From NCBI GenBank assembly GCA_017415995.1, contig JAFQDN010000007.1:1-64000 (forward strand): a DNA stretch of 64,000 nt, given 5' to 3'. The position numbers and the translations under genes are program-made. A model generated the notes under the pieces. It was not told the DNA's origin. It did not search any database and was given only the letters and a program-made list of their open reading frames with translations. Origin of the DNA: Akkermansia sp. GTDB taxonomy: Bacteria > Verrucomicrobiota > Verrucomicrobiia > Verrucomicrobiales > Akkermansiaceae. Positions within the stretch are counted from its first letter, which is position 1; the number at the start of each line of letters is the position of its first letter. This document shows, one piece after another, positions 9,060-18,118 of this stretch.

Positions 9060-10430
9060 TTATTCGTGATGCAGGGCATCAATGGGATCCAGTTTCGAGG
9101 CTTTCCAGGCCGGGTACCACCCGAAGATGATGCCGATGGCAGCTGCCACGGATACGGAAAGAATCATAGCCTCTACCGAGGTGGCTGTGGGCCAGCCCAT
9201 TTTGCTGCTGACAAACATGGAGGCCAAGCGACCGAGGCCGATGCCGATAACTCCGCCGCAAAGGCAAAGCAGGATGGCCTCCAGCAGGAATTGCCACATG
9301 ATGTCGCGCGGGCGCGCTCCCACGGCCATGCGCAGGCCGATTTCGCGCGTGCGCTCCGTTACGGATACCATCATGATGTTCATGATGCCCACACCTCCCA
9401 CAACCAGGGAAATCATAGCTACGGCTACCAGCAAACTGCTGATGGTGGCTGTGGTCTCATTCATCATTTTGACGAATTGGGAGCGGTCTCGCATCTCAAA
9501 GTCATCCAGTACGCCGGGTTCCAATTGGTGCTGGCGGCGTAACACGGGGGTCATGGCATCCATGGCGGTGTTGGGCTCTACTCCCTCTTTTATTTGCACC
9601 AGCAGGGAATCCACCGTGCGCGTGCGCAGGGGATGCGGGGCATTGGAGTAGGGTTGCAAATCCGTTCCGGGATAGAAGCTGACGGCTGAGGTTGAGAAGG
9701 TGGCTGTGGCTGATACCGTGGCGGAGCTGTTAGCCGCGCCGCCTTTGCTGATGACGGCAGTGCCGCCACCGCCGGTCAGGCGCGTGCGCACGCTGTTCCA
9801 CGGCAAAATCAGGCAGTCATCCTGGTCATTACCCATGCCGTCGGCACCCTTGGTATCCAGCACGCCGATAACGGTGAAGACCACATCCTTGATGCGGATA
9901 TCTTGGCCGATGGGATCCTGCCCGGTGTAAAGGTTTTTGGCAATCGTGTTGCCGATAAGGCAAACACGGGCTGCCTCTTCCACCTGCTTTTTCGTAAAAG
10001 AACGGCCTTGGGCAACCTTCCAGCCCTCAATGTTGAGGTAATGCTCATTGCCACCCACAATGGAGCGGGGGCTCCAGTTCTGATTACCGACAATCACTTG
10101 CCCGCTGGTGCGTACATACGGCGACGCTGACGATACCAAATCCGGGCATTCCTTCATGATAGCCTCGGCATCTTCCGCGTAGAGGGAAGCTCGTCCGCCC
10201 ATACCGGAGCTGACGCCGGCAGTGCTGACGGAGGCCCCGAACACGTTGATAACATTGGCTCCCATGGAGGAGAAGCGGTCTGCAACCTGCTTTTTGGAAC
10301 CCTCGCCGATTTCATAGATAGCCACCACGGCAGCAATGCCGATTACAATGCCCAATACCGTGAGTGCAGCACGCATGGGGTTGCGCACCAGACCACTGAG
10401 GCATGTCATAAACAGAGTACCGAATTTCAT
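9060..10430 (-). CDS. MacB-type ABC transporter permease
   Basis: This is an inner-membrane mechanotransmission permease of the MacB/FtsX superfamily. The N-terminal membrane helix (TVLGIVIGIAAVVAIYEIG) is followed by a large periplasmic MacB_PCD domain and three C-terminal helices containing the typical VTERTREIGLRMAVGA coupling segment. The periplasmic domain carries a Gly/Ala/Ser-rich insert around residues 220-245. In E. coli MacB the ATPase and permease are one chain; here they are separate. The start overlaps the ATPase stop by four bases (ATGA), indicating translational coupling. Confidence 0.92.
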   Translation of the reverse strand: MKFGTLFMTCLSGLVRNPMRAALTVLGIVIGIAAVVAIYEIGEGSKKQVADRFSSMGANVINVFGASVSTAGVSSGMGGRASLYAEDAEAIMKECPDLVSSASPYVRTSGQVIVGNQNWSPRSIVGGNEHYLNIEGWKVAQGRSFTKKQVEEAARVCLIGNTIAKNLYTGQDPIGQDIRIKDVVFTVIGVLDTKGADGMGNDQDDCLILPWNSVRTRLTGGGGTAVISKGGAANSSATVSATATFSTSAVSFYPGTDLQPYSNAPHPLRTRTVDSLLVQIKEGVEPNTAMDAMTPVLRRQHQLEPGVLDDFEMRDRSQFVKMMNETTATISSLLVAVAMISLVVGGVGIMNIMMVSVTERTREIGLRMAVGARPRDIMWQFLLEAILLCLCGGVIGIGLGRLASMFVSSKMGWPTATSVEAMILSVSVAAAIGIIFGWYPAWKASKLDPIDALHHE

Positions 10431-11134
10431 TTGCTGAGAGTGGCTGAGAGTTCATCTGATACGCCTTCCAGAATCAGGCCGTCGCACATATTGATGGCGC
10501 GGTCCGTGAAGGCGGCTGTTTTGGGGTCATGCGTCACGATGATGACGGTAATGCCCTGTTGGCGGTTAAGCTCGCGGAACATGTTCATGACCTCCACGGA
10601 CGTGGTGGAGTCCAGGTTGCCTGTCGGTTCATCCGCCAGCAGAATACCGGGGCTGTTAATAAGGGAGCGGGCAATGGCAACGCGCTGTTGCTGTCCGCCG
10701 GATAACTGCGCCGGCGTGTGGTGCATGCGCTCCGTGAGCCCTACCAAGTCGATGAGCTCCAAGGCTCGCTTGCGGATTTCTCGTGAGCTGCGTGCCGGGT
10801 GGGCATAGTATGCCGGCATCATGACATTCTCCAATGCCGAGGTGCGCGGCAGCAGGTTGAAGTTTTGGAAGACGAAGCCGATGCGCTGGTTGCGCAAGCG
10901 TGCGCGCTGGTTGGCGTTCAGCCCTGCTACGTTTTTGCCGTCTATCCAATACTCGCCACCGCTGGGGTGGTCCAAACACCCCAGAATGTTCATGAGTGTG
11001 GATTTGCCGGAACCGGATGCCCCGGTAAGGGAGACAAACTCGCCGTCATCGATTCGCAGGGATATTCCCTTGAGTACCGGCAGGTCTATCTCCCCCAGGT
11101 GGTATACCTTGGTTATGTTCTTGAGTTCAATCAC
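10427..11134 (-). CDS. MacB-type ABC transporter ATP-binding protein
   Basis: This cytoplasmic ATPase powers the permease encoded immediately downstream. All nucleotide-binding motifs are visible: Walker A GASGSGKST, Q-loop region FVFQNFNLLPR, signature LSGGQQQRVAIAR, Walker B ILLADEPTGNLD and the switch histidine in VTHD. At 235 residues it is a standard single-domain subunit of the LolD/MacB group. It starts about 34 bases after the adaptor gene stop and ends in a 4-base overlap with the permease gene. Confidence 0.95.
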   Translation of the reverse strand: MIELKNITKVYHLGEIDLPVLKGISLRIDDGEFVSLTGASGSGKSTLMNILGCLDHPSGGEYWIDGKNVAGLNANQRARLRNQRIGFVFQNFNLLPRTSALENVMMPAYYAHPARSSREIRKRALELIDLVGLTERMHHTPAQLSGGQQQRVAIARSLINSPGILLADEPTGNLDSTTSVEVMNMFRELNRQQGITVIIVTHDPKTAAFTDRAINMCDGLILEGVSDELSATLSK

Positions 11135-11168
11135 GACAATTCAAGTGGTTTATACACAACTCAATTTG

Positions 11169-12584
11169 TTACATGGGCGGGCCTCCGCGGCGGTCTCCGC
11201 CGGTATTTTGGCCGGGCTTAGCCTCCACGCCTCCGGCTCCGCGCGGTCTGCGCTCAGGGCGCTTCATGCCAAACGGGCTATTGCCGTCTTTGGCGCCTTT
11301 CTCATCAGCATCCGCGCTTTTTATGGACACCGCTACCACAAACTCCGTGTTTTCATCTATGCTTTGTCCGGGCATGGGCTTAATGATGCTGCGGGTACCG
11401 TCACTCTCGCCTCGCAATACCATGACAGGCACCAGTTTGCCGTTGCTGCCCTCCTTCCACAAGCGGGCAGGGCGGAACTCGTCCTCCCCGGCGGGCGGAG
11501 CGTCTGCATGCTTGGGGTCACGCGGCGGGCGGTTCTGTTTGGCTGCCTCGGCATCCACGTATTTTTCCTCCGGGTTGAAGTCAAAAGCCGCATCCTGCAT
11601 CATCAGGCAATCCTTTACCTCGCGTACGATGAAATTGGCATTGGCACTCATGTAGGGCAGCAGCTTGCGGTCCGGGTTTTCGATGTCCACTTCCACAATG
11701 TACGTCACTACGTTGGAGGACATGGTAGCATTCGGGCGAATCTTGTTGACGGTGCCCGTAAAGGTTTCATTGGGCAGGGCATCCACCGTGTAGCGCACGG
11801 CTTGTCCGGGCTGTATCTTGGCAATGTCGGCCTCGTTCACACTCGTCCAAATCTGCATTTTGCTCAGGTCTCGCGCTACCAGGAAGAGGGTGCTGGCGTT
11901 CATGCTGCTCACCACCGTTTGTCCGACGTTCACTTGGCGCACCACCACCGTGCCATCCACGGGGGAGGTAATGCGGGTGTATTTTTCATTGCGTTGCTCG
12001 CTCTTGAGCTGTACGCGTGCGCTCTCGAGCTGGGCACGTGCGGTATCCACCTGTGCCAAGGCGCTTGCCAGCTGCGCATCCGCATTTTCAGCCGCGCTCA
12101 CGTACTGGTCATAGTCCATTTGGGAGAGGGCATCTCCCACGCCGAGTTTTTTGGCGCGCTCCAAGTCACGGTCTGCCTTGTTTTTGTTGACGCGTGCCTG
12201 TTCCACGTTGGCCTCCGCCTGTTTTACACTGGCCTCTGCCTGTTTTACACTGGCTTCCGCGCGTTCTACGGCAAGTTTAACAAGCTCATCATCAATACGG
12301 GCAAGCAGTTGGCCTTTCTTGACTTCACTGCCGTAATCAATGCGGTTGCCGGATTCATCCGTTCCGAACTCCAAAATCTCTCCGGTTACCTGTGCACCTA
12401 CATCCACCAGCTCTACGGGCTCCAAGGTACCCGTGGCCTGTACTTTCAGCACAAAATCCCCTTGCGTTGCCTTGGCTTTGCGGAAGGTGACCACCTCTGC
12501 TCCGGAGTCTCCGCAGGCGTACCATGCTGCCACTGCTCCTCCGCAAACAGCTAACCCGATTCCCCATTTATATATTGCTTTCAC
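11169..12584 (-). CDS. MacA-type periplasmic adaptor (membrane fusion protein)
   Basis: This is the first gene of the efflux operon and links the MacB permease to the outer-membrane channel. An N-terminal hydrophobic helix anchors the protein. A split biotinyl-lipoyl domain flanks a long coiled coil containing repeated EASVKQAEA heptads (about residues 100-200), and beta-barrel and membrane-proximal domains follow. The C-terminal ~50 residues are a Gly/Pro/Arg-rich tail. The GTG start at 12584 is supported by a promoter whose predicted transcription start falls three bases upstream. Confidence 0.92.
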   Translation of the reverse strand: MKAIYKWGIGLAVCGGAVAAWYACGDSGAEVVTFRKAKATQGDFVLKVQATGTLEPVELVDVGAQVTGEILEFGTDESGNRIDYGSEVKKGQLLARIDDELVKLAVERAEASVKQAEASVKQAEANVEQARVNKNKADRDLERAKKLGVGDALSQMDYDQYVSAAENADAQLASALAQVDTARAQLESARVQLKSEQRNEKYTRITSPVDGTVVVRQVNVGQTVVSSMNASTLFLVARDLSKMQIWTSVNEADIAKIQPGQAVRYTVDALPNETFTGTVNKIRPNATMSSNVVTYIVEVDIENPDRKLLPYMSANANFIVREVKDCLMMQDAAFDFNPEEKYVDAEAAKQNRPPRDPKHADAPPAGEDEFRPARLWKEGSNGKLVPVMVLRGESDGTRSIIKPMPGQSIDENTEFVVAVSIKSADADEKGAKDGNSPFGMKRPERRPRGAGGVEAKPGQNTGGDRRGGPPM

Positions 12585-12593
12585 GACTGTGAT

Positions 12594-12621
12594 TGTATAC
12601 TTTTTCCCTGAACTTTGTCAA
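12594..12621 (-). promoter_or_regulatory. Promoter of the macA-macB-OMF operon, near-leaderless
   Basis: On the minus strand TTGACA (12621-12616), 16 nt, TATACA (12599-12594). Nine bases separate the -10 from the GTG start, placing the expected +1 at about 12587. Confidence 0.75.
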
Positions 12622-12905
12622 GTGCGCACACTTGTTGCTCTCTCCGGCGGGCGCGAGTTCCCGCTCTGCGCCTTGGAACGCAGCTTTGTCGCAAAATCTA
12701 CACCGTTTCTCAAAAAACTTAATTTTTTATAAATAATGTGCAAGCTTCTAATGTATCTACCCACCTGTAACTCCTCCGGATTAACCGGTATTGGCCGCAA
12801 AAATTGAAAAAAACATTTGTATCAATTCGAAATTTTGCCAGACTTGATATAGATGAGGCCGGGAATTGGCTAACACGAAAAACGCCCCGTATTCTGTACT
12901 GACAC

Positions 12906-12935
12906 GGCAAAAGCGCCTCGGAGCGGATTTTTGCC
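12906..12935. repeat. Inverted repeat upstream of the dnaX promoter
   Basis: GGCAAAA (12906-12912) pairs with TTTTGCC (12929-12935), ending one base before the dnaX -35. It could be an operator or weak hairpin. The rest of the 387-base gap between the divergent macA and dnaX genes holds only AT-rich sequence with no convincing gene. Confidence 0.35.
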
Positions 12936-12964
12936 TTGCGAGCAGGTGCAGAATAGGGTAGAAT
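12936..12964 (+). promoter_or_regulatory. dnaX promoter, leaderless
   Basis: TTGCGA (12936-12941), 17 nt, TAGAAT (12959-12964). The expected +1 (about 12971) coincides with the GTG at 12972. The in-frame ATG at 12963 lies inside the -10 element and so cannot be the start. Confidence 0.75.
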
Positions 12965-12971
12965 GCTTTGC

Positions 12972-14870
12972 GTGAGTTATCAGGTTTTTGCCAGAAAATA
13001 CAGACCGCGCACCTTTAAGGATGTGTTAGGGCAGGATCACGTTGTCCGCACACTGTGCAACGCTATTGAACAAGAGCGTTTAGCTCATGCGTACCTATTT
13101 GTAGGGCCGCGCGGAACGGGCAAGACCTCTACCGCGCGAATATTTGCCAAAGCGCTTAACTGCACCGGGGGGCCGAAGGTGGATTTTGACCCGGATGAGG
13201 ATGTGTGCCTGGAGATAGCGGAGGGGCGCAGCTTGGATGTGCAGGAAATTGACGGCGCTTCCAACCGTGGTATCGACAACATCCGTGACTTGCGCGACAA
13301 TGTTCAGTTTGCCCCCACCCGCGGTAAATACCGCATCATCTACATTGATGAGGTGCACATGCTCACCAAAGAATCCTTTAACGCGTTGCTGAAGACGCTG
13401 GAAGAGCCGCCGGCACACGTCATGTTCATCTTTGCGACAACGGAGCCCCACAAGATATTGCCGACGATTTTGTCGCGTTGCCAGCGTTTTGACCTGCGCC
13501 CGATACCAACGGACATTATCGCCAAGCATTTGGTGAACATTGCGGCGAATGAAGGTGTGAGCCTTAGCCCGGAGGCTGCGTATGCCATTGCCACGGTGGC
13601 AGAGGGTGGCATGCGTGATGCGCAGTCCATGCTGGATCAGTTGGTGTCTTTCTGTGGCAACCGTATTGATGAGCAAAATGTTAATGATATTTTCGGCGTA
13701 ACGAGCCGTGATACCGTAGCGCGAGCGTTGGTGTATATGTTGGACCGCCAGTTGCCCAGTCTGCTGCACTTGGTGCATGAGCTGGCGGAAGCCGGGCGCG
13801 ATATGGGGCAGCTGCTTTCAGAGCTGATGGGCGCTGTGCGTGAGTTGCTGATTACCAAGGTTGCACCGCAGGAGGCGGGTTCCGGGTTGCCTGAGCAGTG
13901 GCGCGCCACACTCAACGAGTTGCTGGCCCGCACGCCTACGGACAAAATTATACGCCTCATGGAGGTGCTCTCCCATGCAGAAGAGCAGATGCGCTGGAGC
14001 ACCAACAAGCGCTTGTATTTGGAGATGGGGCTCATCCAAGCCGTGCACTCATTGGCAGAGGCTAACATAAGCGACATTATACGTGCTCTTAACGGTGCTC
14101 CCTTGCCGGATACGCCTATTGCCACAACGGTGCTGCCATCTATTCAATCTGTAGCACCTGCGCCCGCGCCTGTTGCCACGCCGACTCCGGCGCCTGTGGC
14201 TCCGGTTCCGGCTGCGCCCTCAGCAGCATCCGCTCCGCAGCCTCCGGTACCGGAACCGGCTCCCGCCCCCACACCTGAGCCTGCCCCGGTGCATGTGCAG
14301 CAAGAGGCGCCGATGCCTCCGGGCTTGGAGCCCATAGATGATACGCCGCCCCTTTTTGATATGCCGGCGGATGAGCCGGAGCAAAGTGTTGCGCCTGCCG
14401 AGCGTGCCCTTACTCCGGAGGATTGGGAGACCATCATCGCGGAAGCTAAGGAGGCTTCCCCCATCAGCGGTAGTTTGGTGGGGCATAATCTCTTTATTTC
14501 GGACGATGACGGTTTGGTGGTCATTGGCATTCATCCGGATGATATTGATACGCGCGATACTTTGCTCGGGGAGTCTTTCGGCCAGATTATCAATGATAAA
14601 GCCCGCGAGCGCTGTGGCCGCAACATCACCCTGCGCATTGTGTCGGACTCCAGCGTGGCTGCTCCCATTCCGGTGGAAATTATAGCCCCGCCCAAGTTCG
14701 AGGAAATTGCACCTGCGCCCGCACCCAAGCCGGTAGCTCCCCCCAAACCCGTTGCGGAGGAGAAGGCTGCGCCGCCGCCATCCCTCAAACCGACGGAGGA
14801 GGAGTTCTACAATGATCCGCTCATTGAACTGGCTCTCAAAACCTTCCACGCCACTCTCATTAAAAACTGA
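12972..14870 (+). CDS. dnaX: DNA polymerase III subunit gamma/tau
   Basis: This is the clamp-loader ATPase of the replicative polymerase. The GTG start gives the canonical opening MSYQVFARKYRP and agrees with the promoter position. Walker A is GPRGTGKTS, Walker B IIYIDEVHML and the sensor region FIFATTEPHKI. The usual four-cysteine zinc module is reduced: after NC the segment reads GGPKVDFDPDEDVC, leaving two cysteines; from memory, related Verrucomicrobiota share this. Domain III is followed by a Pro/Ala-rich linker (about residues 375-470) and a tau-like C-terminal region. No frameshift slippery site was evaluated. It is followed after 10 bases by ybaB, a widespread pairing. Confidence 0.95.
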   Translation: MSYQVFARKYRPRTFKDVLGQDHVVRTLCNAIEQERLAHAYLFVGPRGTGKTSTARIFAKALNCTGGPKVDFDPDEDVCLEIAEGRSLDVQEIDGASNRGIDNIRDLRDNVQFAPTRGKYRIIYIDEVHMLTKESFNALLKTLEEPPAHVMFIFATTEPHKILPTILSRCQRFDLRPIPTDIIAKHLVNIAANEGVSLSPEAAYAIATVAEGGMRDAQSMLDQLVSFCGNRIDEQNVNDIFGVTSRDTVARALVYMLDRQLPSLLHLVHELAEAGRDMGQLLSELMGAVRELLITKVAPQEAGSGLPEQWRATLNELLARTPTDKIIRLMEVLSHAEEQMRWSTNKRLYLEMGLIQAVHSLAEANISDIIRALNGAPLPDTPIATTVLPSIQSVAPAPAPVATPTPAPVAPVPAAPSAASAPQPPVPEPAPAPTPEPAPVHVQQEAPMPPGLEPIDDTPPLFDMPADEPEQSVAPAERALTPEDWETIIAEAKEASPISGSLVGHNLFISDDDGLVVIGIHPDDIDTRDTLLGESFGQIINDKARERCGRNITLRIVSDSSVAAPIPVEIIAPPKFEEIAPAPAPKPVAPPKPVAEEKAAPPPSLKPTEEEFYNDPLIELALKTFHATLIKN

Positions 14871-14880
14871 TAACACACAT

Positions 14881-15183
14881 ATGAATCTGCAAAAACTCAT
14901 GAAACAGGCTCAGGCCATGCAAGCTAACATGGCTAATGCTCAGGCTCGTCTCGCGGAGAAAAACTTTACCGCCGAGGCTGCCGGTGGTAAAATCAAAGTT
15001 ACGGCCAACGGCACCGGTATGATTACTGAGCTGAGCATTGACCCGGCTGTTATTGACCCTGATGACGCAGAGTTCCTCTCCAGCTTGGTGCTTAAAGCCG
15101 TGCAAGATGCCCTTAACGGCGCTAAGGACATGGCTGATGCCGAGATGCGCAAAGTGACCGGCGGTCTGGGCTTCCCGATGTAA
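14881..15183 (+). CDS. ybaB: YbaB/EbfC family nucleoid-associated protein
   Basis: This small dimeric DNA-binding protein has 100 residues, the normal family length. It begins MNLQKLMKQAQAMQ with an amphipathic helix and ends with the family signature segment around DPDDAEFLSSLVLKAVQDAL. The ATG at 14881 is chosen because it gives the standard N-terminus; the frame is open further upstream inside dnaX. It is co-transcribed with dnaX, 10 bases downstream, the conserved dnaX-ybaB arrangement. Confidence 0.95.
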   Translation: MNLQKLMKQAQAMQANMANAQARLAEKNFTAEAAGGKIKVTANGTGMITELSIDPAVIDPDDAEFLSSLVLKAVQDALNGAKDMADAEMRKVTGGLGFPM

Positions 15184-15200
15184 CCACGGGCTACTCCACC

Positions 15201-16214
15201 ATGCGATACGCGTTCCTGAGTTTCTTGGCTGCTCTGACTGCTCTGCCGGCAGTTGCACAGCCCATTATCGTCGGTAAATATCCGGCAAAAATCGTGCCGG
15301 AACAAATCAGTGAAATCGCCTTGCCGGAAAACGGCACCATCACGGATATTGCGGACGAAACCCGGCACCACGATGCTGATGCCGTTATTGCCATTGTCAA
15401 TAAGGAACAGACGGCTGAGGACCGCGAAAATCTGGATCTCAAAATTGCACGCGAGCGCATCTCGTTGCAGGACGATATGCGCAAGCTGCAAGCGCAACGC
15501 CGCCAAGTTAAGTTTTACCTCTCCCTCAGCAAAGATGAGCGCCGCTATAATACGGACTTCCATGGTGAAGGGGACGCTCCCACACAGGATTCTCTGCGTG
15601 ATATTGATGAGCGCATTGCTTTGTTGCAAAAAGAGCTTGATACGCTGGAGCGTAGGCATAACAAGGACTTTGACCGCAAGCATGACCCCCTTACCCTGCG
15701 CATGCCTTTCAGGGGGCGCATTCAGTATAATGTAACCATGCCGGAGGACCGCTCCAAGCCCTTCCGCCTACCGGATATTGCCGGGCGCTCTTTTGCTACG
15801 GTGTGTGATGATTCCGCCTTTTACATTGTGGTTCTCATCAATGAGGGCGAGAATGCTCTGCTTAATGAACAGTTGTTCAGCGTTGTTATTTCATTGCCGG
15901 AAGGGCGCAAGCTGAATGGAGCCTACGCGTTCCGCCGTGTGGAGCGCCAAAGTAACTCCGATATGCTGGCGTACTACTTCCGCGTGCCGGTGGAGGATCA
16001 TGAAACTGCTTATAACATGCTGGGTGGTAAGTATAATGCCACCCTGATGTATGAGACCGGTGAAAACGTGTTGCGCCTCAGCAAGGCAGAGCTTGCCACC
16101 CACCCGCAGGCAGAGTTTTGTGATGATTGGGAAGAGCTGGTGCAAAAGGCTTACCCGGAGCATGTCATTGTCATCATTGGCGCGCGTGATATCATCCTGC
16201 GCCCCCGCCAATAA
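15201..16214 (+). CDS. Exported coiled-coil protein, likely periplasmic adaptor of the following ABC transporter
   Basis: The 337-residue product has a signal peptide (cleavage near AVAQ, residue ~20), a short beta region, a helical hairpin-like segment with charged heptads (about 70-160) and a second beta region. That is the order of a small HlyD-type adaptor, but sequence similarity to known adaptors is weak. It sits 17 bases after ybaB and 15 bases before an ABC ATPase, followed by a permease, so an adaptor role is inferred from context. There is no lipobox and no second membrane helix. Confidence 0.7.
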   Translation: MRYAFLSFLAALTALPAVAQPIIVGKYPAKIVPEQISEIALPENGTITDIADETRHHDADAVIAIVNKEQTAEDRENLDLKIARERISLQDDMRKLQAQRRQVKFYLSLSKDERRYNTDFHGEGDAPTQDSLRDIDERIALLQKELDTLERRHNKDFDRKHDPLTLRMPFRGRIQYNVTMPEDRSKPFRLPDIAGRSFATVCDDSAFYIVVLINEGENALLNEQLFSVVISLPEGRKLNGAYAFRRVERQSNSDMLAYYFRVPVEDHETAYNMLGGKYNATLMYETGENVLRLSKAELATHPQAEFCDDWEELVQKAYPEHVIVIIGARDIILRPRQ

Positions 16215-16229
16215 CCCGAACTGCAACTC

Positions 16230-16862
16230 ATGGAACTGGTGTGCAGGAATGTGAGCTTCTCATACTTCAGGAAATCTCCGGTCATCACGGATTTCTCACA
16301 TGTATTCCGTCCGGGTATTACCATCCTGAAAGGTTACTCCGGTTCCGGTAAAACAACCTTACTCAAGTTGTTGGCGGGCTACCTCAGCGTTACTCAGGGC
16401 GAAATAACCACCCCCACCGGGCGCAAGGTAACGAGCCGCCGCTACCATAGGTCGGACGTATCATACATGTTCCAAGGCATCAACCTGTTGCCGCTGATGA
16501 GCGTGGAGCGTAACCTGCGCTTGGCGGCGGAGATGGCCATGCTGCCCGCCTCTCAATGGAAGCCCAGGGTGGAGCAGTTGCTCACGGACCTGGGTTTGCA
16601 GGAGCTGCGCCATCGCAGAGCTGATAAGCTTTCCGGCGGACAAGCTCAGCGTGCAGCCCTTGCCCGTACCTTCATGAAGGACGCTCCCACCGTCCTGTTG
16701 GATGAACCTACCTCCGGATTGGATGACTCTAATACCGACATCATTAAAAAACTGATAATGCAAAATGCGGCGGGGCATATTTGCATTATCAGTACGCATG
16801 ATAGCCGACTCCTCGAACTGGCAGATGAAATCATTGATTTTGACAGTCCTGTATCTTGCTAA
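16230..16862 (+). CDS. ABC transporter ATP-binding protein (LolD/MacB group)
   Basis: The 210-residue ATPase has Walker A GYSGSGKTT, signature LSGGQAQRAALAR, Walker B VLLDEPTSGLD and switch histidine ISTHD. The Q-loop region reads YMFQGINLLPLMS. It is short at the C-terminus, ending soon after the H-loop. Its 3' end overlaps the permease gene by 38 bases, so the two are translationally linked. With the neighbours it forms a second MacB-like system, distinct in sequence from the operon at 9060-12584. Confidence 0.9.
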   Translation: MELVCRNVSFSYFRKSPVITDFSHVFRPGITILKGYSGSGKTTLLKLLAGYLSVTQGEITTPTGRKVTSRRYHRSDVSYMFQGINLLPLMSVERNLRLAAEMAMLPASQWKPRVEQLLTDLGLQELRHRRADKLSGGQAQRAALARTFMKDAPTVLLDEPTSGLDDSNTDIIKKLIMQNAAGHICIISTHDSRLLELADEIIDFDSPVSC

Positions 16863-17961
16863 GGATACCGTGCACCGCTGGCTGTCTCGTTTATCGAGTC
16901 CGCTGGCGCGCGTGCTTGTGGTGTTCTTCCTCACTCTTGCTGCGCTTTGCGGCATGGGGAGTTATGCTATATCCGCCAAAATCGTCAAAGATAAGCTTCT
17001 TTCTCGCGGTGGTGACAGCGTTGCCATTCACGTAGCTGCGCCCGCTGATACGCCTCATGGCTACCCCACGGAGGGTGAGTTGCGCCGTATTGTTAACTGT
17101 GAGTCGTTCCACCTCATTAGCGTTGGTTCCGCCTCCGATGAGAACGGCCGCATTTTCCCCATTTACACGTATGATTTCCGGCGTAGTGGCCAAATGCTGC
17201 CACTCCTGAACAACGGCGGCTCTCCCACCATTCTCATCAATCCTAAATCCAAGTTGGCACCGGGACCGACTACCATACAGATTAACCGCGTACCGCGCAC
17301 TGTTGCGGCGCATCATTTGCCGGATAATCACCTCCTGACCCGCCTCATTAGCCAGCGTGCGCTCATTGTGCAGCCCGGGGATGTCCCGATGCGTCGCGGT
17401 AATGCCGTTTCCTCTACATTTATTCTGAAAGTAAATGACTTGCAATCAGCTGACGATATACGCCGCGTGGAAACCTATTTTAATAACTACCTCCGTTTGG
17501 ATGGCAACCAGTTTAACATCATATCCGCCGCTTCCATCATGGATGAGCTGGAATCCGCCCTCGATAAGCAAATGCAGTGCCGCCTTGCCTTCTGTTTGGG
17601 GATTTCCGTTATCGTCGGCATTCTTCTGACGGCTCTTGCCGGTATCGAGTACAGGCAAAATGAGTACATCTACACCCTTATGAAGAGCTTTGGTATCCGC
17701 CCGATGCTTTTAGTTGCAGCTTTTATAACGGAAAACCTCATCCTTGTGGGAGGCTCAGCGGTAGCCGCGTTGGCTGTGTTCATGCACTCGCAGGATTATA
17801 TTGTCCTGCATTTACTTAAACTGGGCAAGTACAGTATCACTCTTCCGGAGATTATGACGGAGCTCCACCTCATTGGCATTACGCTCTTAGCCTGCGTATT
17901 TGCCTCCTCGATTCCCGTCTTTTTTGCTGCAAATCGTGATATCGGCCGCGTGCTGAAATGA
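16825..17961 (+). CDS. FtsX/MacB-type ABC permease
   Basis: The 378-residue protein has one N-terminal helix (~residues 28-50), a periplasmic domain of ~200 residues and three C-terminal helices, the FtsX/MacB plan. The ATG at 16825 (MKSLILTVLYLAKD) is preferred over an upstream in-frame codon because it gives the short cytoplasmic tail normal for these permeases. Coupling-helix sequence around YIYTLMKSFGIRP takes the place of the usual EIGLRMAVGA. The substrate is unknown; lipid or lipoprotein movement is possible. Confidence 0.85.
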   Translation: MKSLILTVLYLAKDTVHRWLSRLSSPLARVLVVFFLTLAALCGMGSYAISAKIVKDKLLSRGGDSVAIHVAAPADTPHGYPTEGELRRIVNCESFHLISVGSASDENGRIFPIYTYDFRRSGQMLPLLNNGGSPTILINPKSKLAPGPTTIQINRVPRTVAAHHLPDNHLLTRLISQRALIVQPGDVPMRRGNAVSSTFILKVNDLQSADDIRRVETYFNNYLRLDGNQFNIISAASIMDELESALDKQMQCRLAFCLGISVIVGILLTALAGIEYRQNEYIYTLMKSFGIRPMLLVAAFITENLILVGGSAVAALAVFMHSQDYIVLHLLKLGKYSITLPEIMTELHLIGITLLACVFASSIPVFFAANRDIGRVLK

Positions 17962-18020
17962 TTTTTCAGCGCTTGAGCTGCATAATTTTGTCAGCATGTC
18001 ACAACTCTTCACTTTTTGGC

Positions 18021-18081
18021 TTGATTTACGGCGCCAATATGCTATAAGTTGAACATTCATTCCCTCCCTGTATTCGGAGGG
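18021..18081 (+). promoter_or_regulatory. Promoter and 5' leader hairpin of the 18119 gene
   Basis: TTGATT (18021-18026), 16 nt, TATAAG (18043-18048). The ~64-base leader contains a stable hairpin, CCCTCC (18062-18067) with GGAGGG (18076-18081). This leader is unusual in the window, where most promoters abut the start codon. Confidence 0.5.
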
Positions 18082-18118
18082 GGCGTTATCTTAACCTTAA
18101 AACACACATCATCATATC

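Noticed and set aside
10821..12554. Long open frame on the plus strand opposite the MacA-type gene (577 codons)
   Set aside because: Its product is His/Leu/Val-rich without any family motif, and the opposite strand encodes a full MacA with operon context.
12719..12910. 63-codon minus-strand frame between macA and dnaX
   Set aside because: No ribosome site, promoter or recognisable motif; amino-acid mix is like random AT-rich sequence.
12963..12971. ATG at 12963 as the dnaX start
   Set aside because: It lies in the predicted -10 box and adds three residues absent from the family; GTG 12972 gives MSYQVFARKYRP.
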